Shown one piece after another: positions 16,854 to 24,513 of a stretch of 64,000 nucleotides of DNA (within the stretch, counting starts at the first letter, position 1; every line of letters starts with the position of its first letter). The notes under the pieces were generated by a model. The model was not told where the DNA came from. It saw only the letters and a program-made list of their open reading frames with translations, and made no database searches. The stretch covers positions 1-64,000 of the forward strand of contig JBFWVD010000022.1 of the NCBI GenBank assembly GCA_050246915.1. The letters are read 5' to 3'. A program made the position numbers and the translations under genes. This stretch comes from JBFWVD01 sp050246915. Lineage in GTDB: Bacteria > Actinomycetota > Acidimicrobiia > Acidimicrobiales > Ilumatobacteraceae.

Positions 16854-16946
16854 GTTCTCAATCACGCTATCGGGGCTCAGCGTGCGGTTCAATGCGGACC
16901 GAGGTCGACCAAGGGGCTGTGTCGATCACCTGACTGTGTCGATCAC

Positions 16947-17046
16947 NNNNNNNNNNNNNNNNNNNNNNNNNNNNNNNNNNNNNNNNNNNNNNNNNNNNNN
17001 NNNNNNNNNNNNNNNNNNNNNNNNNNNNNNNNNNNNNNNNNNNNNN
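16947..17046. other. Assembly gap of 100 N
   Basis: Exactly 100 unknown bases, the conventional size for a gap of unknown length. GATCAC repeats flank it on both sides (16924-16946 and 17047-17060), which probably caused the assembly break. Sequence between the amidohydrolase start and the cupredoxin stop may be missing. Confidence 0.98.
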
Positions 17047-17049
17047 CGA

Positions 17050-17568
17050 TCACGCGATCACGTCGATCTCGAACTTGCCGGCCGGGTGGATCGTGCAGTC
17101 CCCCTCGACCACCTTGGGTTCGGTCGAGGAGTACGTCGAGGTCTCGCCAGCGCCCACGAAGAACGGGCCGGCGATGTGCGCACCCGAGTCCTCGTTGCGC
17201 AAGATGAGTTTCTGCCCCACCTTGATGGTGATCTTCTCGGGAATCACGGCGATCGTGTCGCCGGCCTTCTTGCGAGCCCATGTTCCCGCGGGGATCACAT
17301 AGGTGACGCTGCCATCGTCCCCGATGATCGGCGCCGGTTCGGTGAACGATCCCGCCGCGATCGTGGACGCAGCCGCGTTGGCCGCGCTGGTGACGGCTGC
17401 TGTTCCGGTTGCCACGTTGGTCTCCTCCGAGTCGCTACCCACGAGCGACACGATGAGGAACACCAGCCCACCGAGGAGCAGCACGAGAGAGCCGAGCAGC
17501 ATGGCCCAGTCACGCCTCGACATGGAGCGACGCTTCGTCGGCGCGTCAACCGGAGCACCGCTGTTCAT
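17050..17568 (-). CDS. Membrane-anchored cupredoxin-like protein
   Basis: 172 residues. A basic N-terminus and one transmembrane helix (WAMLLGSLVLLLGGLVFLIV, about 21-40) are followed by an Ala/Thr linker and, from about residue 85, a beta-sandwich of cupredoxin type: PEKITIKVGQKLILRNEDSGAHIAG has the first His, and VEGDCTIHPAGKFEIDV the C-x-x-H pair. The spacing Cys-2-His matches the type 1 copper loop of plastocyanin, though the usual axial Met is not evident. It should face outward. Its ATG follows the SCO1 stop by one base, with AGGAG inside the SCO1 end, so the two are one operon and probably act in copper delivery or respiratory electron transfer. The stop abuts the assembly gap. Confidence 0.78.
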   Translation of the reverse strand: MNSGAPVDAPTKRRSMSRRDWAMLLGSLVLLLGGLVFLIVSLVGSDSEETNVATGTAAVTSAANAAASTIAAGSFTEPAPIIGDDGSVTYVIPAGTWARKKAGDTIAVIPEKITIKVGQKLILRNEDSGAHIAGPFFVGAGETSTYSSTEPKVVEGDCTIHPAGKFEIDVIA

Positions 17569-17569
17569 G

Positions 17570-18193
17570 TCAATTCTCCTTGCTCACCTGCGCCAGGAGG
17601 CTTCGCAGATCGCGGGCGATCTCGTCCCGCTTGGTTCCGAACGGCCACTGGACGAGCAGCCGACCGGCCGAGTCGACGGCGTAGAGGAACGCGCTATGGC
17701 TGACCTCCACCGTGCCATCAGCGGCTGAGCTGACGTGATAGGTGGCGCCGAGCGGAGCGGCCACCGCTGCGAGCGCTGCGACATCGACGATACGGACCGG
17801 CCGGGCGGGCACCTTCAGGAAGCTGGCGAGATAGTCGGCCATCTTGCTCTGGGTGTCGCGGGCTGGGTCGATGGTGATCCATTCCACCTCGACCCTCTGA
17901 GCGTCGTCGCCGATCTCGCCGAGGGCAAGGTTCAGATCGGCCAGCGTGGTGGGGCACACGTCCGGGCACGAGGTGTAGCCGAAGTACACGAGGAGCAGGT
18001 TCGATGGCCCTGAAGCCTTCATGGCGACGGGCTTGCCGGTCTCGTCGAACGTGTCGGGGATGGAGATGACCGGCGTCGGGGTGCGGACCATGCCCGAAAG
18101 GGGTCGGGCGTCGGCCCCACCGCAGGCGGTGAGGGCGCCGAGCGCGACGAGCACGCTCATGAGGGGGCCGGCCAGCTTTCTCACGCCTCCCAT
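17570..18193 (-). CDS. SCO1/SenC family copper chaperone lipoprotein
   Basis: The ATG at 18193 gives a compact lipoprotein signal (KLAGPLMSVLVALGALTAC, lipobox Cys near residue 24); an earlier start at 18235 is possible. 207 residues. The thioredoxin fold carries the copper/redox motif YTSCPDVCP near residue 80 and the distal ligand His in VEVSHSAFLYAVD near 165. SCO proteins deliver copper to the CuA centre of cytochrome c oxidase or act as thiol reductases on the outer face of the membrane. It is co-transcribed with the cupredoxin-like protein. Confidence 0.92.
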   Translation of the reverse strand: MGGVRKLAGPLMSVLVALGALTACGGADARPLSGMVRTPTPVISIPDTFDETGKPVAMKASGPSNLLLVYFGYTSCPDVCPTTLADLNLALGEIGDDAQRVEVEWITIDPARDTQSKMADYLASFLKVPARPVRIVDVAALAAVAAPLGATYHVSSAADGTVEVSHSAFLYAVDSAGRLLVQWPFGTKRDEIARDLRSLLAQVSKEN

Positions 18194-18362
18194 CTTCGGG
18201 ACTGCGAGGTGATCGCGCGCAGGGGCGAAGGTCATCTGTGGTGGGCCGATGGTGGGGGAACGTCACCATTGCGCATCGGGCGCACGCAACGGGTTACCCG
18301 GGCGCCATCGGTGACGGGTAGGGTGAACGGGCTGTATTCGCCGCGTCGTCGGCGAACTACGT

Positions 18363-18437
18363 GGCGACGTGGCCGAGTGGCTTAGGCAAGGGCCTGCAAA
18401 GCCCTGTACATGGGTTCGATTCCCATCGTCGCCTCCA
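18363..18437 (+). tRNA. tRNA-Cys (GCA)
   Basis: Cloverleaf read by eye: acceptor GGCGACG pairing with CGTCGCC, D arm GCC...GGC, anticodon stem AGGGC/GCCCT around loop CTGCAAA (anticodon GCA), T arm ATGGG-TTCGATT-CCCAT, discriminator T, and an encoded CCA at 18435-18437. A strong terminator hairpin follows one base later. Confidence 0.96.
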
Positions 18438-18438
18438 C

Positions 18439-18476
18439 GGCCCCTGACTGGGCGCATCGCCTGGTCAGGGGCCTTT
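18439..18476 (+). terminator. Rho-independent terminator of tRNA-Cys
   Basis: GGCCCCTGAC (18439-18448) pairs perfectly with GTCAGGGGCC (18464-18473), followed by TTT. It begins directly after the tRNA CCA end. Confidence 0.88.
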
Positions 18477-18650
18477 GTCGTTCGGGCTTGTCGGCGATCT
18501 CGGCGGCCGTCTCCCTGCGTCGCTCAGCGCCCGCCAGAGCGCGCTGGCGCCGCGCGTCGATCCGGCACGAGCGTTTCGCATTCGTGAACGCTGCGTGGCG
18601 AGCGTCGCCCCAGGTTGACGCCACGGCGGCGCACCTCGGATCATCGACAC

Positions 18651-20999
18651 GTGCCCCGCGCAATCGCACCGACCGGCGCGCCCCTCACCGGCCAACGCAT
18701 CCCACGCGTGAATGATGCGAAGTTGCTGCGCGGCGCCGGCCGATACCTCGACGACATCGTGGTGCCGGGCATGCTGCACGCCGCCATCGTCCGCTCGACC
18801 TCACCTCACGGCCGGCTCCTCGGACTCGATGCGTCCGAGCTCACCGTGCCTACCGCGCTGGTGCTCGGCCCCGACCAGCTCCGCGCCCGAGCTCCCGGTC
18901 CGGTGCCAGTGCTGTGGCATCTGCCGAACCAGTTCCAACATCACCGGCCCCTCGTCGACCACGTCGTGCGCTTCGTCGGAGAACCGATCGGCATCGTCGT
19001 GGCCAATTCCCGATACACAGCTGAGGACGCCGTCGACCAGCTGACTGCAGTGATCGATGAGCTTCCCGCGGTCACCGACCCGATCGCGGCCATGGGTCCT
19101 GATGCACCGCTGCTCTACCCCGATGCCGGCACCAACGTCATGACGCGGTTCACCGCTGGCGATTCGGCCGAGCACACCGACGCGGTGTTCGCGGCCGCCG
19201 ATCGGGTCCTCAGCGCTTCACTGCGGATCGGTCGCATCGCCGGCGTCCCCATGGAATGTCGAGGCATCATCGCCGTGCCCGACCGGGGCACCGGCAAGCT
19301 CACGGTGTGGACCTCCACGCAGGCGCCTCACGCCGTGAGGGATTCGATCCACGAGGTGCTCGGCATCGCGCAACGAGACATCCGCGTCATCGCCCCCGAC
19401 GTGGGCGGTGGCTTCGGCGTGAAGGATCACATCTACGAAGACGAGCTCTTCGTGTGCATCGCGGCGATGGAGCTCGGTCGTCCGGTCAAGTGGGTCGAGG
19501 ACCGCTACGAATCGCTCATCGCCACCCATCAAGCGCGCGATGAGGTACACGACATCGACGTGGCGTTCGACAACGATGGACGCCTGCGCGCGCTGCGGTT
19601 ACGAGCCGTGCGTAACAACGGCGCCTACTTCTCGATCTTCGGCGGCGGGCCGCTGTTCACCATGGCCGGCAACCTTCCGGGCCCGTACCGATGGGACGCC
19701 GTCCACATCGATGCAAGCGTTGTTGCCACCAACCTCGTACCGGTCGGTTCGTATCGGGGTTTCGGTCAGACACAGGCTGCGTTCACCCGTGAACGAGCCG
19801 TCGACCTCGTGGCCAACGAGCTCGGTCTCGATCCGGCCGAGGTACGGCTGGCCAACATGATCACCGCGGCCGAGCAGCCCCACACCATGCGCACCGGCAT
19901 CACCTTCGACAACGGCGACTATCCAGCCAACCTCACCAGAGCTCGCGAGCTGGCATCCAACTGGCCCACGGCTCCCGATGACGGCCGACATCGCGGCGTG
20001 GGCTACGGCTGCTACGTCCAGATGGCCGCCGCCGCACCCAGTGCCGGCAATCGAGCGATCGGCCTCGACATCGGGGGCTGGGAACAGGCCAACGTGCGCA
20101 TGGAACCCGACGGCACCGTCCGATTGGTCATCGGCGTGTCACCCCACGGCCAAGGTCACGAAACCACCTTCGCCCAACTGTGCGCCGATCAACTCGGTGT
20201 CGACATGGCGCGCATCGAGGTACTGCACTCCGACACCGAACACACTCCGTACTCGGCATACGGAACGGCAGCGTCACGCTCCATCGTCATCGGCGGTGGC
20301 GCGTCGATACGCGCTTCGACGAAGTTGGCCATCAAGCTGCGCCGCATCGCCGCCCATCTGATGGAGGCCGCCGAGGAGGACATCGTGCTCGGCGGCGACC
20401 GCGCCACCGTGGCCGGCACGTCGGTGAGCGTGCCCATCGCGGAGGTGGCCCGGCGAGCGTGGCAGGGATGGGACCTCCCCGAGAGCGTCGAACCAGGCCT
20501 GGCGGAGAGCGCCACCTTCGATCCCACGTCGTTCACGTTCTCGTTCGCCACACACGTGTGCCGCGCTGCGGTCGATGCCGCCACCGGCATGGTCGAGATC
20601 GAGCACTACGCCGTTGTCCACGATTGCGGGACGATGGTCAACCCGATGATCGTCGAAGGGCAGATCCACGGAGGTCTCGCCCAAGGGCTGGGCGCTGCGC
20701 TGTTCGAAGACGCCGTCATGTCCGTCGACGGACAACCGAGAGCGACCACCTTCCTCGACTACTTGGTCCCGCTGGCCGCGTCGATCCCGACGATCGAGGT
20801 CGAGCACACCATCACGCCGTCACTGTTCACCCCCGGGGGCATGAAGGGGATGGGCGAAGGTGGGACCAACGGAGCGATGCCATGCGTCGTCAACGCGGTG
20901 GCCGCCGCCCTCCCCCACGTCGCCGATCGGATCGTGTCCGCTCCCCTCAGCCCCAGTCGGCTGTGGGAGCTGTGCAACGTCGGTGTTACGCCATCGTGA
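18651..20999 (+). CDS. Molybdopterin-binding large subunit, xanthine dehydrogenase / CO dehydrogenase family
   Basis: Start set at GTG 18651 (782 residues); an in-frame TTG at 18615 is an alternative. N-terminal domain: TGQRIPRVNDAKLLRGAGRYLDD, the usual entry of CoxL/CutL proteins. Molybdenum-cofactor domain: DVGGGFGVKDHIYEDE near residue 250, GSYRGFGQTQAAF near 365 in the active-site loop position, HGQGHETTFAQ near 505, and the C-terminal GGMKGMGEGGTNGAM with the catalytic Glu near 745. The loop reads SYRGFGQ, not the AYRCSFR of true CO dehydrogenase, so it is a form II-type hydroxylase acting on heterocycles, aldehydes or similar. The iron-sulfur and FAD subunits that normally flank it are absent from the window. 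Confidence 0.88.
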   Translation: MPRAIAPTGAPLTGQRIPRVNDAKLLRGAGRYLDDIVVPGMLHAAIVRSTSPHGRLLGLDASELTVPTALVLGPDQLRARAPGPVPVLWHLPNQFQHHRPLVDHVVRFVGEPIGIVVANSRYTAEDAVDQLTAVIDELPAVTDPIAAMGPDAPLLYPDAGTNVMTRFTAGDSAEHTDAVFAAADRVLSASLRIGRIAGVPMECRGIIAVPDRGTGKLTVWTSTQAPHAVRDSIHEVLGIAQRDIRVIAPDVGGGFGVKDHIYEDELFVCIAAMELGRPVKWVEDRYESLIATHQARDEVHDIDVAFDNDGRLRALRLRAVRNNGAYFSIFGGGPLFTMAGNLPGPYRWDAVHIDASVVATNLVPVGSYRGFGQTQAAFTRERAVDLVANELGLDPAEVRLANMITAAEQPHTMRTGITFDNGDYPANLTRARELASNWPTAPDDGRHRGVGYGCYVQMAAAAPSAGNRAIGLDIGGWEQANVRMEPDGTVRLVIGVSPHGQGHETTFAQLCADQLGVDMARIEVLHSDTEHTPYSAYGTAASRSIVIGGGASIRASTKLAIKLRRIAAHLMEAAEEDIVLGGDRATVAGTSVSVPIAEVARRAWQGWDLPESVEPGLAESATFDPTSFTFSFATHVCRAAVDAATGMVEIEHYAVVHDCGTMVNPMIVEGQIHGGLAQGLGAALFEDAVMSVDGQPRATTFLDYLVPLAASIPTIEVEHTITPSLFTPGGMKGMGEGGTNGAMPCVVNAVAAALPHVADRIVSAPLSPSRLWELCNVGVTPS

Positions 21000-21051
21000 A
21001 CAAGCCCGATGCCACGTGCAGTGGCCGAGACCCGCGTTGGAAACTGTCAGC

Positions 21052-22269
21052 GTGACGGAACCTACGAGCACGACACCGATGGCAACACCCGCGGTGGAAC
21101 CCGATCTGATCATCTCGGGCGGCCGCGTCATCGATCCGGCGAGCGGCATCGACACGGTGGCCGACGTCGCGGTGACCGCCGGACGGATCGCCGCCATCGG
21201 CCGTGGACTCGCAGCGGCGCACCCCGAAGTGGAGGTCGTCGATGCTCACGGCTGCATCGTGTCCCCCGGGCTCATCGATCTGCACGTGCACATCTATCCG
21301 GGCCTGGGGAGCTTCTGTGTCGCGCCCGACGACGCCGGTGTCCATCGCGGGGTCCCCATCATCGTGGATGGTGGCACCAGCGGCACCGCCACCATGCGCC
21401 TCGCCTACGACTGGATCGAGGCCTCGAGGCCACAGACCAAGGTCTTGTCGTTCATGGATCCGTGCACGTTGTATCTGGCGACGCACGACTTCATCTGTCA
21501 CAAGCTCGAGATCGCCAACGACGAACGCAACATCGACGTCGACGCCATCGCGGCGATGTTCGAAGCACTGCCCGAGTTCATCGTCGGGCTCAAGGTCCGG
21601 GTGTGCCACACCGGCGACCCCACTCGCTCACCGTTCCTCGATGCGGCCAAGTCGGTCGCCGGAGCGCGACCGATCATGGTGCACATGGGCCGTTTCCCTC
21701 ATACGCCATCGATCGAGACGCCCACGATGCTCGACGCCTTGCGCCCCGGGGACATCATCACCCATGCGTTCCGCGGCGCCTCCGGTGTGCTCTCGCTCAG
21801 CGATGGTCAGCCGATCGCCGAGTTCCGCGACGCGGTGGAGCGCGGCGTTCTCCTCGACATCGGACACAGCGCCACCGACTTCCGCTTCCGCGACGCCCGG
21901 CGTCTCGTTGCGGCGGGATACCGGCCCAACACCGTGTCCACCGACATGAACATCTTCAACATCGATGGTCCGGTCATCTCCCTGCACGAGACCATGTCGA
22001 AGATGCTGGCGCTCGGATTCGATCTCACCGACGTGGTGGCCATGGCCACCACCGCACCCGCGGCGGCGCTGCACCTGTCGGACCGCTACGGGACGCTGGA
22101 GGTGGGACGCGAGGCGGAGATCTCGGTCTTCGAGATGATCGAGGGCGAGGCACTCCTCACCGATGGCTACGAGACGGTGGCTGCCGATCGTCGCCTGGTC
22201 CCCATTGGTTGCGTGCGAGCCGGCGAATGGATCCGAGCGACCGCCGGGCTCCTCCCGCAACCGGTGTGA
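21052..22269 (+). CDS. Amidohydrolase/deacetylase family metallohydrolase
   Basis: GTG 21052 gives 405 residues ahead of PDLIISGGRVIDPASGID. It is a dihydroorotase-like TIM barrel: DLHVHIYPG (H-x-H metal pair, near residue 78), VGLKVRV with the probable carboxylated Lys near 182, MVHMG and ITHAFRGA with the two bridging His residues, and the metal Asp in NTVSTDMNIF near 300. The HVHIYPG form is characteristic of the deacetylase-like subgroup (EF_0837/AHA_3915 type). It lies 50 bases after the molybdenum-hydroxylase subunit on the same strand and is probably co-transcribed, so it may open or deacylate the hydroxylated heterocycle. Confidence 0.87.
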   Translation: MTEPTSTTPMATPAVEPDLIISGGRVIDPASGIDTVADVAVTAGRIAAIGRGLAAAHPEVEVVDAHGCIVSPGLIDLHVHIYPGLGSFCVAPDDAGVHRGVPIIVDGGTSGTATMRLAYDWIEASRPQTKVLSFMDPCTLYLATHDFICHKLEIANDERNIDVDAIAAMFEALPEFIVGLKVRVCHTGDPTRSPFLDAAKSVAGARPIMVHMGRFPHTPSIETPTMLDALRPGDIITHAFRGASGVLSLSDGQPIAEFRDAVERGVLLDIGHSATDFRFRDARRLVAAGYRPNTVSTDMNIFNIDGPVISLHETMSKMLALGFDLTDVVAMATTAPAAALHLSDRYGTLEVGREAEISVFEMIEGEALLTDGYETVAADRRLVPIGCVRAGEWIRATAGLLPQPV

Positions 22270-22331
22270 TCGGCGCCCTCGACACAACACACCAGATCGG
22301 CCATCGAGGTCGTTTGAGCGATCGAGGTCCA

Positions 22332-23408
22332 TCACGCGCTGGTGAGCCCCGACACGGTGTGGATGCGTTCGGCCACGGTGTCGGAACCGCCGGCGACGGT
22401 GCTGATGTCCCCATTGCGGGGGGCCGCGATCTTCGACATCAGATGTTTGCCGGCAACGATCGGCGCGTATCGAGGCGGGTTGTCATCGCTGCAGCACGTG
22501 GGGATGCATTCGATGAGGGCGTCGTAGTTCCCGTTGTGGAAGAACGCGGCTGAGCGGCGTACCGAGGGACCATCGATCTGGGCCGGCGGCGGAACGACAC
22601 GATGCAATGTCGAACGCCAACGATCGTTGGTCCACTGGGCCAACAAGTCACCGATGTTGATCAGATAGGCACCCGGCGCGGGCACGACATCGTGATAGCA
22701 CTCGTCGGGCCCGAGCACCTGAAGGCCAGGGACCTGGTCGGCGTACAGGATCGTCGAGATCCCATAGTCGGTGTGACTCCCCATCCGCATCTGCCCCGGC
22801 AATGGATCGGCGGTACCCGGTTGCCGTTCGTAACGCAGAACGCGCAAGGTGTTGGTCGAGTGATCGGTCTTGTCCCAGAAGAACCCGGGCTCCATTGACA
22901 GTGCCACGGCGAAGATCTCGTCGAGCATTGCTGCGAGCGTCACCATGGCGTCGAAGTAGTTCCGATAGGCCGCACGGAAGGCGGGATCGTCGGGCCAGAT
23001 GTTGGGAGCGAACAATCGATGCCGCTCCGGGTCGTACACCGGATCATCGGGGACGGCGTCGGGCCCGATGTTGAACGCTTCGAACAGATCCGGCGGTGAA
23101 TCGAGACCCAAGCTGTAGGTGAGCGTCTCAGCTCCTTGCGGCGTGAACCCGCGGTTCACCTCCGGCGACGTCGTCACGTAGGGCAACTTGGCCTCGAGCG
23201 GTCGCGCGAAGAACGCGTCGCTGGCATCGAGCATCGCGTCGATGATCGATGCCGGCACACCATGACCGACGATCTGCAAGAACCCCACGACACGCGCAGC
23301 ATCATCGATCTGTCGAGCGATGCGTGCTCGCGTGCCGGCGTCGCCGTCGGCCCAACCGGTGATGTCGATCAAAGGGACGAGCGTCCCATCGGCAAGAAGT
23401 GCGCTCAC
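22332..23408 (-). CDS. 2-oxoglutarate/Fe(II) oxygenase, isopenicillin N synthase family (copy A)
   Basis: The start GTG 23408 has AGGAGA eight bases upstream. 358 residues. The non-haem iron set is complete: MGSHTDYG (H-x-D) near residue 205 and LHRVVPPP (distal His) near 262, with RRSAAFF (R-x-S, 2-oxoglutarate carboxylate) near 280. The N-terminal DIOX_N part reads IARQIDDAARVVGFLQIVGHGVP. Family members hydroxylate or desaturate small molecules using 2-oxoglutarate, though IPNS itself does not use it. It is a tandem paralogue of 23446-24513, with 37 bases between them, and lies downstream of an amidohydrolase on the same strand. Confidence 0.9.
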   Translation of the reverse strand: MSALLADGTLVPLIDITGWADGDAGTRARIARQIDDAARVVGFLQIVGHGVPASIIDAMLDASDAFFARPLEAKLPYVTTSPEVNRGFTPQGAETLTYSLGLDSPPDLFEAFNIGPDAVPDDPVYDPERHRLFAPNIWPDDPAFRAAYRNYFDAMVTLAAMLDEIFAVALSMEPGFFWDKTDHSTNTLRVLRYERQPGTADPLPGQMRMGSHTDYGISTILYADQVPGLQVLGPDECYHDVVPAPGAYLINIGDLLAQWTNDRWRSTLHRVVPPPAQIDGPSVRRSAAFFHNGNYDALIECIPTCCSDDNPPRYAPIVAGKHLMSKIAAPRNGDISTVAGGSDTVAERIHTVSGLTSA

Positions 23409-23445
23409 GCAATCTTCTCCTGTGTCGCCATCACGCCAGGAGGCG

Positions 23446-24513
23446 TCATGCCGTGGTCAATCCGGACACGGTGTGATGCCGCTCCGCCACGGTGTCCGAT
23501 GCCGCGTCGACACCGGCAACATCTCGATACCGAGGCCCGAGCAACTTGGCGATCAAGTGCTCACCGGCCGTCACCGGTGCGTAGCGCGCGGGATGCTCGT
23601 CGCTGCAGCACGTCGGGATGCACTCGATGACGGCGTCGTAGTTGCCATCGTGGAAGAACGCTGCCGAGCGCCGCACCGACGGCCCATCCACTCCCGCCGG
23701 CGGCGGAACGACTCGATGCAACGTCGAACGCCAACGATCGTTGGTCCACTGGGCCAGCAGATCACCGATGTTGATCAAGAAGGCATCCGGTTCCGGGATG
23801 ACGTCGTGATAGCGATGGTCCTTGCCGAGCAACTGGAGACCGGGGACCCGATCGGCGTACAGGATGGTCACGATGCCGTAGTCGGTATGACTCCCCATCC
23901 GCATCTGCCCCGGCAACGGATCGGGACTGCCCGGTTGACGTTCGTAGCGCAGCACACGCAAGGTGTCGGTGGAGTGATCGGTCTTGTCAGCGAAGAAGGC
24001 CGGCTCCACCCCGAGGGCGACCGCGAAGATCTCCACGAGCCGGGACGCCAGCGCGGCGACGGCATCGAAGTAGTTGCAGTACGCCGAGCGGAACGCGGGA
24101 TCGTCCGGCCAGATGTTGGCGGCGAAGAAGCGATGACGCTCGGCGTTGTACACCGGATCATCTGGGACGACATCAGGCCCGATGTTGAACGCCTCGAACA
24201 GATCCGGCGGCGAGTCGACACCCAAGCTGTAGGTGAGTGACTCGGTCCCTTGCGCGGAGAAGCCGCGATCGATCTCCGGCGCGGGCGTCGCGAATCGAAG
24301 CTTCTCTTCGAGTGGCCGGGCGAAGAACCCATCGCTGGCATCGAGCATGGCGTCGATGATCGACGCGGGCACGCCATGACCGACGATCTGCAAGAACCCC
24401 ACGTCCCGCGCGGCATCATCGATCTGTCGAGCGATGCGTGCTCGCGTGCTGGCATCGCCGTCGGCCCAGCCCGAGATGTCGACCACTGGAACCGTGTCCG
24501 CGCCTGAGGTCAT
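23446..24513 (-). CDS. 2-oxoglutarate/Fe(II) oxygenase, isopenicillin N synthase family (copy B)
   Basis: 355 residues, started at ATG 24513 inside an ATGA overlap with the upstream amidohydrolase. It keeps the same catalytic residues as copy A: MGSHTDYG, LHRVVPPP, RRSAAFF. Long blocks match copy A exactly (AQWTNDRWRSTLHRVVPPP, ECIPTCCSD, ADGD-(A/S)-TRARIARQIDDAAR), and the DNA is alike, so the pair arose by tandem duplication. Differences cluster in ADKTDHSTDT versus WDKTDHSTNT, DDHRYHDVIPEPDAFL versus PDECYHDVVPAPGAYL, and the last 40 residues. This fits divergence in substrate. It is coupled to the amidohydrolase and probably shares its pathway. Confidence 0.9.
   Translation of the reverse strand: MTSGADTVPVVDISGWADGDASTRARIARQIDDAARDVGFLQIVGHGVPASIIDAMLDASDGFFARPLEEKLRFATPAPEIDRGFSAQGTESLTYSLGVDSPPDLFEAFNIGPDVVPDDPVYNAERHRFFAANIWPDDPAFRSAYCNYFDAVAALASRLVEIFAVALGVEPAFFADKTDHSTDTLRVLRYERQPGSPDPLPGQMRMGSHTDYGIVTILYADRVPGLQLLGKDHRYHDVIPEPDAFLINIGDLLAQWTNDRWRSTLHRVVPPPAGVDGPSVRRSAAFFHDGNYDAVIECIPTCCSDEHPARYAPVTAGEHLIAKLLGPRYRDVAGVDAASDTVAERHHTVSGLTTA

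Noticed and set aside
16704..17281. Open frames crossing the N run
   Set aside because: They read through unknown bases and have no evidence as genes.
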